Shown: positions 21,787 to 32,842 of the stretch, piece by piece
How the letters are laid out: every line of letters begins with the position of its first letter
Numbering within the stretch: the first letter of the stretch is position 1
Source: Cryptomeria japonica
Taxonomy: Eukaryota > Streptophyta > Pinopsida > Cupressales > Cupressaceae
DNA length: 64,000 nucleotides
Reading direction: 5' to 3'
Assembly (NCBI RefSeq): GCF_030272615.1
Contig: NC_081407.1
Coordinates: 435,830,230 to 435,894,229 of the forward strand
Notes under the pieces: generated by a model
What the model was told of the DNA's origin: nothing
The model's database searches: none
Seen by the model: the letters and a program-made list of their open reading frames with translations, nothing else
Position numbers and translations under genes: made by a program

Positions 21787-24700
21787 TCAGTCCTCTGAAT
21801 TGTACCAGTGAGAGTGCATTTTCTCTTCCGGTGTCTTAAGTCCTAGAACAAGAGCCTCAAAAATCTCTTTTCTCAAAGTGATGAGGATATCCAACTTAGG
21901 ACTTAGTCTGCACTTCAGTTCTTTTGCCTTAAACCTTAATCTTTCCTTATATTTTTCAAGTTTTTCTATTTTCTCTTCAAATCCGATAATTTCCTGTTCT
22001 ACTACTGATATTGAATCTGATGAACCTATTAAGTTGTCAGCAATATCATTGATTTAATTTTGAGCTATGTTTATCTCTTTATCTATATCTTTTATCAAAA
22101 TGTTTGTCTTGCATGTATCTCTTTACAGTTTCTTGAAGTCCAAAATTGTCTTGCCTAGTACTGGTAATAAGGTATCCATATGTTCCTTATTTTTCTTTGT
22201 TGTCTCCTCAAATATTTTTCCTTCTCTTTGTTCATTTTCTCTTTGAATGTCTTCTCATTGATTTGATCAATTGGCAATAGGTTGCCCGTTATGTACTTAG
22301 ACAATGTGTCTAATTGGCTCAATGAATATTTATTCTCTATATTACACTTAGGTGCTATCAATTTCAAAATTGGTAATGTATAATCAATAACCTTATAAGC
22401 TAGTGCATTACACTCTGTTATTTTCTTGATTAAATCTATCAATACCTCTGTCACATTAGTAGGTCTAAATTCAGACATAGAGGTTCCAGATGATTGTCCA
22501 TCTACCTTTACAATATGTAATCCATCAGTGGTGGTAATAGATTTGTTTTCTTCTTTCTCTGGAGGGTCAGTTTGTGTCTCCATTTCCACTACCAAAGGTT
22601 TAGGTTTTTATGTTGTAGTCGGTGGCACTATTTTTGAATGTACCTGTGAATCCTGCTGCTCTACCTATTTCTCTGTATGTGTCTCTGTCGGTTACTCTGT
22701 GCTCTCTACTGATGGTTTCTCTGATTGTGCCTCTGATGATTTTACAGTGGTATCCACTACTAGTTTTTCTATTTGCACCTTAGAAATGTTTACAACCGAT
22801 ATCTCAATAGATTTTTCATTGCTATCAGTTGTTGGTTGCTCAGTAGATACATCAATATATGTACCGGTGATATCTGCAATTCCTATATCCAGGAAATTAG
22901 TTGCTTGTTTAGTTTGTTGCTCAGTCCCAATTTCAAGGTTTCCAACTATATACTCAATGTTTGTGTCAACTGTTGTGTCTTCTACTGGTGGGTCAGTTGC
23001 CACATCCCTTTTCTCAGTTGATTCCTTATCAACCACAATGTTTACTTCATGTGTGTCTATATTAATTGTGTACAACACCTCTGAATCAATATTTGTATCC
23101 TCATGTGTTGTCTCCATGCTCTTTGTTGCCGGTGGAGTATCAGAAGGAGGTGTGGGTAAGTTATCTATCACCTTTATGCTTGGAGGTCCACCTACCTTAC
23201 CTTTCCCCTTATCTTTGTCCTTTTCTTTTTGATAGACTTTAAAAGTCTTTGGTCTCTTAAGCTCTTATTATTTCTATTTTTCAACAAAGAATATATCCCA
23301 CTTGTCTGCAGTTTCTTCTAATATTTCATTTACTCTATCTGCCATTAGTGCTACATGGCGGTGATCGGTTGAGAATACTGTCCGGTTAGCCTCACTGATT
23401 AACTCATCAATCTCTTGAGTTGAGTTCACTGGGTGAACTGCAAGTAATTTTTCTATTTTGATCTTTTTATCTAATTCCACAATTGCTACCCTTCTAGCTT
23501 CTAATCTTTTGTACAGGTCATTGGGTATATCATCAACAACTTCCATCAAAAAATTCTTATGAATATCAAGATATAAAATAACACTATTTTCTATACTTTC
23601 TTTTTCATCATCTGATAGTATGTTATACAACTTGCTAATGTTAGCCTATTTCCCATCTTCACTTATTTCACTTAGAAGTTTGTCAAGTGGAGGAACAACT
23701 TGTTTTTGTTTCCTCTTCTTTGGTGTCAACTTCCTTGTCAGAGGCCTGACTGCCTATTGTTTCTATCTTGTTCTTTTCCTAACTATCTGCTCAGTTTTCT
23801 TTGTTCTTTTCTGGGATTAAATTTTGCTTTCTATTGTTTCAGCACTACCAAATATTTCTTCAGTTGGTTCTTTAGGTGCTTCTAAGAGGGATTTTGCATA
23901 AGTTTCAATTATATTGTCATCTGCCTCATATCCTATTTTAGTAACCTAGATAGTCCTTGGGACCACTGCCTCCATCCAGATCTCATCTTTCTTTATTATA
24001 AAGCATATCTCCTTTTGATATTTGTCAACAATAGCTTGTGATAGCCTTATCCTAGTTTTCATTCTAGCCTTTAATGCCTAAAAATATTCATTTATGTTCT
24101 TTTCTCTATTATCTCCCATGTTATTTAGAATGTCCAGTAGTTGTTTTCCTACCGGGATGTCAAAGCCAAAATCCTTTCTTCCAATATCGGGAACTTGCTT
24201 GGTTATATACAGCATTAGACATACAAGTAGGCTGCCAAATCTGAAAGTTCCTTTCTTGTCTCCTTTGTTTTTCTTCAGATTATCTATCAATTCATCCTTC
24301 AACCATTCACATATGTCAATCATTGCATTGTTATTTACCAAGTCATAGGCACTTTTGATACACAAGCTAGAAATATAGTTTAATCTATTGGCATGAGTAG
24401 CTTTGTATCCAAGTATCATGCTTATGAACCTTACATTGATATCATTTACATCATTTACTCTCAAGGATTTCTTATCAAAAGTTACACCAGTTAGGGTCAT
24501 TACAGTTTCATTAGGAACCTTTTTCCCTTTCTCAGGTCTACTACCAGTGGAAGGTAAGCCTGTCACTACCCTAACTTCTTCTTTGGTTATCTTGTGAATT
24601 GAATCCAACCAAAAGAACTCTCCATGAACTCTTCTTAATACTATCCTTATAACATCCTTGGGAAAATGAGGGATACTTAGAATTTCCACAAAACCTAGGG

Positions 24701-24983
24701 TTTCAATTATCTTGTGTTCCGGTTTAACATTTCCATTATCATCACATATAACAGTCCTGTACATGTTCTTAATTTCATCATCTCCTAGTTCTTCTATATG
24801 ACAATGTATGTAAATTCTAGGATCCTCAGCATAAGCAACTCCATTGGGTAACTTTGAGAATGCTCCTAGGGTATCATCTTTCTTTGCAATTTCAGGAAAA
24901 AAATTAAATACGGGCCTAGGACGCTTAACAACTTCAACTATAGTAGGGTTTGCAATGAATTCAGGTGCAGAGGAGGAAGCCAC
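21787..24983 (-). pseudogene. NE3 ORF2, about 1065-codon protein of unknown function
   Basis: The frame opens at GTG 24983 (xASSSAPEF), where NE1 and NE2 have ATG; an in-frame stop lies upstream, so I read GTG as a mutated ATG. One frame holds from 24983 to 22155 (943 codons), broken only by stops such as 24078, 23964, 23820, 23755, 23748 and 23649. N-terminal domain, residues 1-345: HCHIEELG, RRVHGEFFWLD, KITKEEVRVVTGLP, FDIPVGKQL. Then a Lys/Arg-rich linker (23700-23800), a conserved helical block (23630-23274), a Thr/Asp/Glu-rich repetitive region (23171-22690) and a C-terminal coiled-coil region, partly frameshifted, to TGA 21787. No transposase, RT or integrase motif seen. Confidence 0.82.
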
Positions 24984-25395
24984 AGTTATAAATACCTTAA
25001 TCTACCTTAAGGTAAGAGTGCTTGAATGATTTGCTTCACTTCTCGCTATGGATGCCTTCGCTCAGGATTTTCGTGCTCTAAGGAAGTTTGAATGCTTGGT
25101 GAATGAAAAGAGAGCCAAAACAGTTGCTTTATAATGTCATTTCCTTCAAATACCACATTTTATGCTTGTCGGCTAAGTAAAAACTTAACTCATCTGCCAG
25201 TAAAGAAGTATTTCAACTTCTCACCATCAACTGAGGGTAAACTAGCATGTTTTTCAATTTGTTGCCATACCCCCAAAGGATTATTTCTCAGTTAGATGAA
25301 GAATCTCCTGCCGGTGGAGTGATACTCTATTCTACCGGTGAAGGAATAGCTTCACTAACATTCATATCAGACTGTATGATCCATTGCTTTGAGAA
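24984..25395 (-). promoter_or_regulatory. NE3 ORF1-ORF2 spacer with TATA-like box
   Basis: 412 bases without a gene. A TATA-like TTATAAAG on the minus strand (about 25126-25133) lies about 147 bases before the ORF2 start. The hairpin seen in NE1 and NE4 is not recognisable here. Confidence 0.4.
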
Positions 25396-26400
25396 TTATT
25401 GCTTTACTTCTTCAACCTTCTCTTTACCTTTCAAACTGGGTCCTTTGTTATTTGTCAATGATGTCTTACTTCTACAAAATTTTGCAATATGTCCAATCTT
25501 GTTACAAGCATAACAAGTCACATTATTTTTTCTGAATAGCTTTTCCATATCCTATGCCAGTATGTGCTCTGCATTGATTAGATAAGTGTCCAAATCTTCC
25601 ACAAACATAGCATCTTACATTCATTCTGCAATTTTTTGAATTGTGTCCAACTTTGTTGCATTTAGAAAATTGACCGGTGGGTGCATTGGTGTTCTGATAG
25701 TTTCTAGATCTACACTGATTTGCTCTATGACCATACTTGTTATAGTTAAAGCATTTTCCATTAAATTTATAAGCATTAGGTTGTCTTATCGCTTTGATGT
25801 GATCATGTTTGTTTGCAGTCCCAGAGCTTTCACCAACTTCAAAGCCAAGTCCATTAGTATCACCATTAGGTTTCTGATTTTTCAACATGTCATCAAGTTC
25901 TTCTAAACTTTTCTTGTATTTCTCCTCGTGTTGATTTGCAGTAGCCAACTCATTTTCCATGAAATCCTTCTGTCTCATGAGTTCAGTTTATCATGTTCCA
26001 AGTGAATCATATCCATTTTTAACATATCATTCTCATGACCGAGTCTTATATTTTCATTTGCAACATCATTGATTCTTCTAGCCAGATCATCTTCATTCTT
26101 CTTTCTGTTTTCAGTGTCTTTACAAAATCTCATGGTCATGTCTTGCATTTGATTTCTCAAAGACATATTCTCTTGTTTCAGTTTGCTTGCCAGATCATCA
26201 AGAGTCTCTTTTTCATCATCATCACTCTGTATCTTCTTATGAATTTCTCTTCTTTTGTTCCTAGCAATAGTGATATTTTCTTGAAGTCCTTGAATGATTT
26301 CCTGTGTAGCCTTCAGATCATCTTCAAGTTTTATATTATTCAATTTTTCTACATCATAATCTACAAGAGATGTTTCCAATTGCTTTTTTAGATTATACAT
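25396..26400 (-). pseudogene. NE3 ORF1, coiled coil plus four zinc knuckles
   Basis: ATG 26400 (MYNLKKQLETS) matches the NE2 start. About 140 residues of coiled coil (26400-25975, heptads rich in Lys/Glu/Leu), a frameshift near 25980, a Gly/Ser hinge (GLGFEVGESSG), then four knuckles: CFNYNKYGHRANQC, FSKCNKVGHNSKNC, CYVCGRFGHLSNQC and, after a second shift near 25527, CYACNKIGHIAKFC. Knuckles 3 and 4 keep full CX2CX4HX4C spacing; 1 and 2 lack one Cys. Ends at 25396. Gag-like by order and content. Confidence 0.8.
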
Positions 26401-26456
26401 TTGTACCGGTGTTAGAATCTTCCTCAAGCTGTTAGGCTTTTGAAATAGAGGACCAA

Positions 26457-26468
26457 GCTCTGATACCA
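26457..26468 (-). other. NE3 primer binding site
   Basis: TGGTATCAGAGC on the minus strand, two bases inside the LTR; identical to the C1 PBS. Confidence 0.92.
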
Positions 26469-26470
26469 AT

Positions 26471-27248
26471 TGTTAGGATTCCCAAAGATACTGAGAGGGG
26501 GGGGGGGGATGAATCAATATCTTAATGGATTTTCTTAACTTATTAAATGAATTGCATCTCAAAATAGTATACTGATAAACAAGAATTAATGCAGTAAATA
26601 AGAACAACAACCACAACATAGAAAGAACACCATAACACAATATTTTTAATGAGGAAACCCGATGTGGGAAAAACCTCGGTGGGATTTATGACTCATAATA
26701 TTCGCTTACTAGCCAATAAGTGAATATTACTGTTACAATAGGGGCCTGCACATGCAGGAAGGCCAACTGCCTAAAGCTCATGCTTAAGTACAAAAAAGAG
26801 AAGTCTCACTGACTTACAAAAGTTGATTATGAAAATCCAATGTCATGTACTACTTCAGATCAGCATTTTCTATGCCAGGTTCAGTACTGGTTTAAGCTCA
26901 TACAACTTCCAAAACCTTATTCCAAACTCTGCCTTAATATTCACATCTTAGTTCTGCAATAATCTAACCATATCAGCATATCTCCTAAAATGATTTACAA
27001 GAGCTCATACTTATATGAGTCATGTTACAACTTGCCTTGTCAGCTTACAAAAATATTTTACAATTAAATACAAAATACAATAAATAAAATCTTGTCGGTC
27101 AGGATGCCGGTGAACATCTTTGCCGTTGCCGCTACTGGTGTTTGTGCCTGTGCCAGTGTCTGTCGGTGCCATAGGATTTTAAGGTTTCCATCAATGACAA
27201 TACCTTCAATCACCTACAATTTCTCATTGGAGTGTGCATTTGCCAACA
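26471..27248 (-). repeat. NE3 5' LTR
   Basis: 778 bases, partner of 20692-21474. The G tract here is an uninterrupted run of 12 (about 26497-26508), longer than in its 3' partner. Confidence 0.93.
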
Positions 27249-27253
27249 TTGTG

Positions 27254-28097
27254 TACTGGCAGGCACTTCACAGACACTCCATTGGCACCGACACCGGCAG
27301 GATAGAAGGATTTCTTTGGTTACTGGCAATGAAGGCCGACATAGTTTAGAATAAGGTTATCAGTATTGGAGGTTGACATCTCTTGCATCCGGCATCGACA
27401 ATTGTTTTTTATATTCATGTATTTATGTTATCTAGCCGTCATGTATATTGATATTTTAATTATCTTTGTAAGCCGACATAAGGCATGATAAGTTGTATAG
27501 GGTATATAGGTTAGTTGGATTAGATCATTTTGGTATTGTAATTATAATGGTAATGGAGATGTGAATGTGATATAATGCAAAATATATCAGAGAGATTATG
27601 TATGTGAGTATATTTATGTAAGGGTTATTCTGGTAAAGGGTTTAGGGTTTCACACCGGAATAGACAGAGCTTAATCGAAACTATATTATGGCATACAAGA
27701 TGCTATCTTTTTTAGTTAAACACTTCTCCAGATTGTAGTATGGATTTATATGTAGTCAGTGAGGCTCCTTTTGTGATTGAGTAGTGTGCTCTAGGTTGTA
27801 CGACTTCCTACAAGTGCAGGCCCCTATATTTTGTAATATCTCTTCATATGGCCAATGGATTGATATTGTGGGTCACAAATCCCACCGTGGTTTTTCCTCT
27901 TTGAGGTTTTCCACGTATAATTATGTGTGCTATGGTTCTCATTTATGTGATTGGCTTATTGGTTGCTTTAGTTCTTTCAATTTTGTATGTACTGGTATAC
28001 CGATTGGTGTATGCATATTTTAATAAGGTTAAAATTGATCTTTCCGGTATAACATTGATTCACCCCCCCCCCCTCTCAGTATTTTTGGATTCCAACA
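27254..28097 (+). repeat. NE2 3' LTR, remaining 844 bases
   Basis: Matches the 5' LTR of NE2 from about 7510 to 8380, with telomere-like GGGTTTAGGGTTT (27638-27650), hairpin module (about 27866-27916), C tract (28063-28073) and proper CAACA end. One copy of the 45-bp unit duplicated in the 5' LTR. Confidence 0.92.
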
Positions 28098-29985
28098 CTA
28101 TTTACGTTCACCAACTGATATAGCACCATTGTCCATATGATCTTAGACTAAATTTTGAAGATAAATATAGTGCTTGATATCATGTCCAATCACACAGTGA
28201 TACTAATGGAATTTGGAACCATCTTACCACCGAGGGTATGGTGTATTATTGGGTAGTGATTTGATCTCAGTGAGATTTGTAAGATTATCTTTCAACATTT
28301 TTTTCATTATGCTTAAATAGGAATCAAACAACTTCATAAAGACCCAATTCCACTATGGGTCTTGCACAGACCTCTCAGTAGCCTTAGGGATAGTGATAAC
28401 ATTCACCAAAGCATTATTCCTTTTAGACTTTCTCATGGAAGATGCGCCTCCAAACGTGTCAGCATGAGAGCATGAAGAAGATTCCCCAAACTGAGTCAAC
28501 TTATGCTAATAGTCAGTGAGTGCAAAACATCAATTGGTAAATTTTGTATAATGATTAAGAGCCAATTTTTCTCTTAATGTCGATGGTAGATTTCTGATGA
28601 ACATTCTTTGTAAATCACTATTTGGTAGGAAAAAAGGAATCTTTGTAGATATTGATTGGTAGTGGGAAATAAACTATGTATCCTCTAATTGGGGTTTTCC
28701 TCATAATGAACAAGGTATGCTATAGTGACCTTGCTTCCAATGTTTTCTTCAAACCACATATGAAAGGCATCCATAAGTTGATTGAATGACTTGATAGAGT
28801 AATCAGATAATGAACTATACCTTTCTAGTGTGGTTCCTCTATGGGACCGAGAGAATAAATTTAACAATACAAAGTCGAAGTTGTGATAGTCACTACAAAC
28901 AGTCAATAAAGAATTGACATGAATGCTAGGATCCCCTTCTCCATTATACTAATAAAACTTTAATGATTCTACCCCTCGAGGGGCAATCATGTTCAAGATG
29001 CTCAGATCAAGAGTATTGTGACTATAATAAGTAGGAAAAGAGGACTGATTAGCAACAGATGCAAGAGTAGTAAGTTATTGCTGCAGCTACCCCATATTCA
29101 AAAAAATAGTATTTAATACTAGATTATTAGGCAAGGGACATGGAGGTGGAGTAGCAAAGCCATGAGGGTTGGTACCACCTCCAAAGTGCATACCAGCACC
29201 AACAAATGTGTTAGAGGAATGGAAGTGGCAGCGATACCTATATACCCTAAAGGTATATGCGAAACATTAAATCTAAAAGTATAATATTACCAATATTCAA
29301 ATTGACAATAGGCCCAGTATCAGCCATGTGGACTGATTCCCTAAGGATACCAACACTAATTTATGAATTAGTAGCACTAGATTGGTAATCCTTAGTAGGG
29401 ATCTTAGCAAGCAGTACATCACTTCTAAAAATCATAGATATAGCTCTCAACACCTTTAGGCCTTTCTTGTTCATGATAAGGATATCTCTCATATTATGAT
29501 AACGATAGGGCCAGCTTGGGACATAACATTTTCTCATTTAAAGAAACCCTCAAAGTCTCTCAAATTCTCCTCTAAGGAGTGCACCTAGTTGAACAAAACC
29601 TCAAGAAAAGATTCATGATTGATGACAGGGGGAGACTCCGAGGGGCATTCATTAGATTGTTATCTTGAAAGTTATTCTATGGAATATTTGTAGAAGAGCC
29701 CCTAGTGATAATACCCTTAAGGGGATAAGAGGTAAAGGGATCACTTGGATCCATCATACTTGCAAACAAAAAATTCGGTCGGGTAGGACTATAGTGGTTC
29801 AAGGGAATACTCAATCTAGAAGTTCTCCTTATAATAACCCCAAAGGCAGTCTAGGTTGTAAAGCTCATAGACAAGTCTTACAACACTTTGACAATCCCCG
29901 AACGTGTGACAAGGGAATTTAACACAAACACCTAAACATTTTAAACTTAATTCACAAGACAAGATTCAAGTCAAGTTCACCAAAA
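28098..29985 (-). pseudogene. G1 Gypsy 5' UTR and gag, degenerate
   Basis: On the minus strand a PBS-like TTTTGGTGAACTTGAC begins at 29985. A very broken gag frame follows. The clearest part is 28685-28906: LFSRSHRGTTLERYSSL, SIKSFNQLMDAFHMWFEENIGSK, VHYEENPN, the usual plant Gypsy gag core (retrotrans_gag type). Before it, QSSFPTYYSHNTLDLSI and GEGDPSIHV fit the segment just N-terminal to that core. The sequence runs to the NE2 insertion point at 28098 and resumes as protease at 7410. Numerous stops and shifts. Confidence 0.7.
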
Positions 29986-30288
29986 TGTAGACGGGAAAAA
30001 GTGAACCACTTTGACAAGCAGATATCAACCTCTCGAGGACTCACCAATCGACCTCTCCACTCAAGATGAGTACAAATCCAAAGGTTGTCAAGAACCCCAT
30101 AGATAACACACAATAGGTCACAAAGGCTTCTTGATGCCCTCCTCCAACTCTCTACCCGAGGATGCATGCATAGTTCATAGATGATAGCATGGTGCATTGG
30201 CATCCCATATGAATTTTCATATAGAGATATCAGAGTGACAGATACATGCTCCAAATTAAGTAAAACTAGATGAATGTATAACAAAAAG
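29986..30288 (-). repeat. Shared G1/G2 LTR, part next to the G1 PBS
   Basis: 303 bases ending (minus strand) in GTCTACA right before the G1 PBS. G3 starts at 30289. I propose that this is the 3' part of the LTR whose first 926 bases lie at 39147-40072, split by G3 with target duplication AAAAG/ATAAG. Based on structure only; there is no second copy of this LTR in the window to confirm it. Confidence 0.5.
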
Positions 30289-30477
30289 TGTACCGTCGTA
30301 AAATTGCAATCCTTGCAATTTTGACCATATTTTAGGTCCTCACCCTAGCGACTGCATCTCCCTACTCAATAGGGACCCCTCTCTGCATTATTGTTCCAAA
30401 TATCCTCCTCTTTCAGCCCTTGTTTCACCTCACGACCCTATCCAAGCCCCAAAATAGGGCAAGAAAAGGGCATGGCT
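30289..30477 (+). repeat. G3 5' LTR fragment
   Basis: 189 bases, TGTACCGTCGTAAAATTG onward, matching 37941-38130 with the landmarks CCTTGCAATTTTGACC, GGTCCTCACCCTAGCGAC and CAAGCCCCAAAATAGGGC. Cut by the C2 LTR at about 30478. Confidence 0.85.
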
Positions 30478-31620
30478 TGTGGCTAGTTAGTCTTGGTGAT
30501 CATCTTGGGTTTGGCTGTGATTCTGCTCTGGTATGATCAGATCTCTGGAATCAATTTTGGATGCTTATTCTGAAGGTTATATTCTTGCTATATTCTGGTG
30601 GTTTCATGATTTGGTATTTCTAGTTACCGGTTGGCTTGTGCCTTTATCGAATCATTCTTGGCTTTCTCGACTAGCTTTTGGCTTTACCGACTTCTGGCGT
30701 TCTCGGTTAGCTTTATCGGTATGCATTATTTGGTGACTTCATTAGTGGTTTTTGGGTTTGTCTTATGGAATCGGTTTCTATCATACTGATCGTACTTCTT
30801 GATCATATCCCAAGTGTTTCATGACTTTGCATTGGATGGTGTGCTGTTATGGTGGTCCTATTTGGACTTGGTTGAACTTTCACTGAGGGTTTCTACCAGC
30901 AAGTGGAGCATGTTGGATTTTGGAATTAGTGGAATTCTTGGTGGATATAATTGTTTGATTACTTGATTTAGGTCCATGATATATAATGTAAATTATAATA
31001 TTGGTCTGGTGGTATAGCGTGATGTAATTTTTGAAATAAAGGGTTTATTTGTTTAGGGTTTAGTTGACCTTGTTAATAAGGTTGATGATCTATATTTATA
31101 GGTGACTTATTCATGTAATTGGTCATGGATCTATGGTTATGGTTGGTTAAGTCTTCATTATTGGAGAAAGGATTATGTACAAATAAAGTCATATCATTTA
31201 GGAGAAGGTTGGAAAGATTTTGTATTGTAAGGAAGACATCAGTGCTTAACCGAAACTGTATCGAGCATTTGTAGATGCTACTTTCTCAATTCATTGTTTT
31301 ACAGATTGTAGTCCGATGATTTTGTAAGTCAATGTGACTTCCCTTTATGATGTGCAGTGTGCTCTAGGTTGTTGGCCTTTCTGCATGTGCAGACCCCAAT
31401 ATAATTATTCATGATACTACTATAGAGTATTCATCTAATTGTGGGTAGGGTTTCCCACTGTGGTTTTTCCCTTTTCGGGTTTTCCACATCAAAATATTGG
31501 TGTTATGTGTGTTGTGCTTCTATGTTATATTCTTCATTGATTTGTGCTTTGGTTTAAGGTTTATAATTGAATTGATTGTTGTTATTGTTATTAAACCGAT
31601 TTACCCCCATCATTCTAACA
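30478..31620 (+). repeat. C2 5' LTR
   Basis: The end is clear (CATTCTAACA before the PBS); the start at TGTGGCTAG is placed where similarity to the G3 LTR ends and is less certain. Contains the hairpin module (about 31440-31490: GTGGGT, TGTGGTTTTTCCC, GGGTTTTCCACA), the 'tgcatgtgcagaccc' block of the C3/NE3 LTR lineage (31383-31397) and only a short C tract (31603-31607). Confidence 0.75.
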
Positions 31621-31622
31621 AT

Positions 31623-31634
31623 CGGTATCAGAGC
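31623..31634 (+). other. C2 primer binding site
   Basis: CGGTATCAGAGC, two bases inside the LTR end: Met-tRNA type with one change. Confidence 0.88.
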
Positions 31635-31675
31635 AAGGTTCTCTCTACAGAAGCTTAACCTCTTGAGGAGATCTG

Positions 31676-32842
31676 ATGGCATTAGCATCTAGTTATACAT
31701 TTAATCCTTACCAGAAGGAGAGTCCTAGATTTGATGGTACAAATTACAAGATATGGAAGGATTGAATGAAGATTCATCTTAGATGTCTTGGAACAAAATT
31801 TTGGGAGATAGTAGAGAAATGGTATACACCTCAAGATCCTAACTCTGGTGCATCAAAACTTGCTGATGAATAGAAAAGAGCTGAAAATAATGTAAGACCA
31901 AAATAAGCTTTGTTGAGCGCCCTATCTGATGAAAAGTTAGTTAATGTCATAGAATTGGAAAATGCTAAGAAGATTTGGTTGAAGCTTGAAACTCTTTATG
32001 AAGGTGATCAGGCAATAAAGATTGCTAAACTTGAAGGTTTCTAGGTAAGGTATGAAACTTTGAAGTTGGAAGAGGATGAGAAGATAATTTCTTTCATGGA
32101 TAGAGTCAATGAGATTGTCATGGGTATCAAATGTTGTGGTAGATCTGTCAATGAAGATGAAATTGTGTCAAAAGTTCTAAGAGTTCTACCTCTGGCTTAC
32201 AAAATGAAGGCTACTGCTATCAATGAACTCTGAGCAATGTCAAGTACCCTTGTGACCAAAGATACATACTTGGGAAATTGACTTCTTTTGAACTTGGAGA
32301 TTAGAGTGTTGCTAAAACTGAGACTGTGTTTAAAGCATCTGCCTCTAATAAACAATAGATAGATTGGAAAGAGATGTATGCTAAGGATATGGAAGAAATT
32401 GATTGAGAAGAAAGAGAGCTTGATGAGATGGAAGCCTTCATTGCTAGAAGAATCCCTAAAACACCAACTGGAAGTAAGTATGAAGCAAAATTCCCTTTTA
32501 AATGTTTTTCATGTAATAAGATTGGTCATTTTGCTTCTAGATGTCCTGAAAGAGCTCCTAGGAATAATGAAATATTTGTGAGGAATTATAAGCCTAATCT
32601 TGAATATCAGAGAAAACCTAGATTCAAAAGGAATATGGATAAATCAAGTTATTATGTCGGTGATGATGATTTTGGTATTTCTAATGATGATGATGATGAT
32701 GAACCTGTGAGTGGATCTGGTAATGGATCTTCCTCGGGCAAAGACTGGGTCTTTATTGCTATCACGAATGATTCTCTGGAATCTGTCATTGAAGCAACAC
32801 ATACTGAGGAAAAGGCCTTGGCTGCTAAAACTGAAAAAGGAT
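31676..32842 (+). pseudogene. C2 gag
   Basis: ATG 31676 (MALASSYTFNPYQ), then FDGTNYKIWKD and KIHLRCLG (Copia gag start), LLSALSDEKLVNVIELENAKKIWLKLETLYEGD and the FMDRVNEI block, with about eight stops and shifts. The open 3' half (32428-32842) holds a complete zinc knuckle, CFSCNKIGHFASRC, followed by an Asp-run (about 32684-32700) and GSGNGSSSG. It ends in a frame shift relative to the protease frame. Confidence 0.85.

Larger units (their letters stand above)
20692..27248 (-). mobile_element. NE3: complete pol-less LTR element
   Basis: 6557 bases on the minus strand: 5' LTR 26471-27248, PBS 26457-26468, ORF1 26400-25396, spacer, ORF2 24983-21787, PPT 21475-21490, 3' LTR 20692-21474. A perfect 5-bp target duplication TTGTG flanks it (20687-20691 and 27249-27253). 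Inserted in the 3' LTR of NE2, its own subfamily. Perfect target duplication and good frame retention make it one of the youngest insertions in the stack. Confidence 0.93.
7411..28097 (+). mobile_element. NE2: pol-less LTR element, complete, carrying two later insertions
   Basis: Plus-strand element: 5' LTR 7411-8380, PBS 8383-8395, ORF1 8449-9449, spacer, ORF2 from 9793 (final codons at 20301-20337), PPT region to 20596, 3' LTR 20597-20691 plus 27254-28097. C1 (12943-20300) interrupts the ORF2 tail and NE3 (20692-27248) interrupts the 3' LTR. Without these it is about 6.8 kb. The target duplication is TTATT (7406-7410) and CTATT (28098-28102). It lies in Gypsy G1. There are no pol domains anywhere, so transposition had to use another element's enzymes. 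Confidence 0.85.

Noticed and set aside
22426..23232. 268-codon plus-strand ORF rich in Ser, Val and Thr
   Set aside because: Lies antisense to the repetitive part of NE3 ORF2, whose frame is conserved with NE1 and NE2; the plus-strand frame is a by-product of its codon composition.
25975..25981. Programmed frameshift between the two halves of NE3 ORF1
   Set aside because: NE4 ORF1 reads through the same place without a shift, and the shift positions differ between copies, so these are mutations.
23274..26469. ORF1/ORF2 of NE3 as a host gene captured by an LTR element
   Set aside because: The same ORF pair occurs in the same order in four elements with two LTR types, so it belongs to the element family; an ancient capture cannot be excluded.
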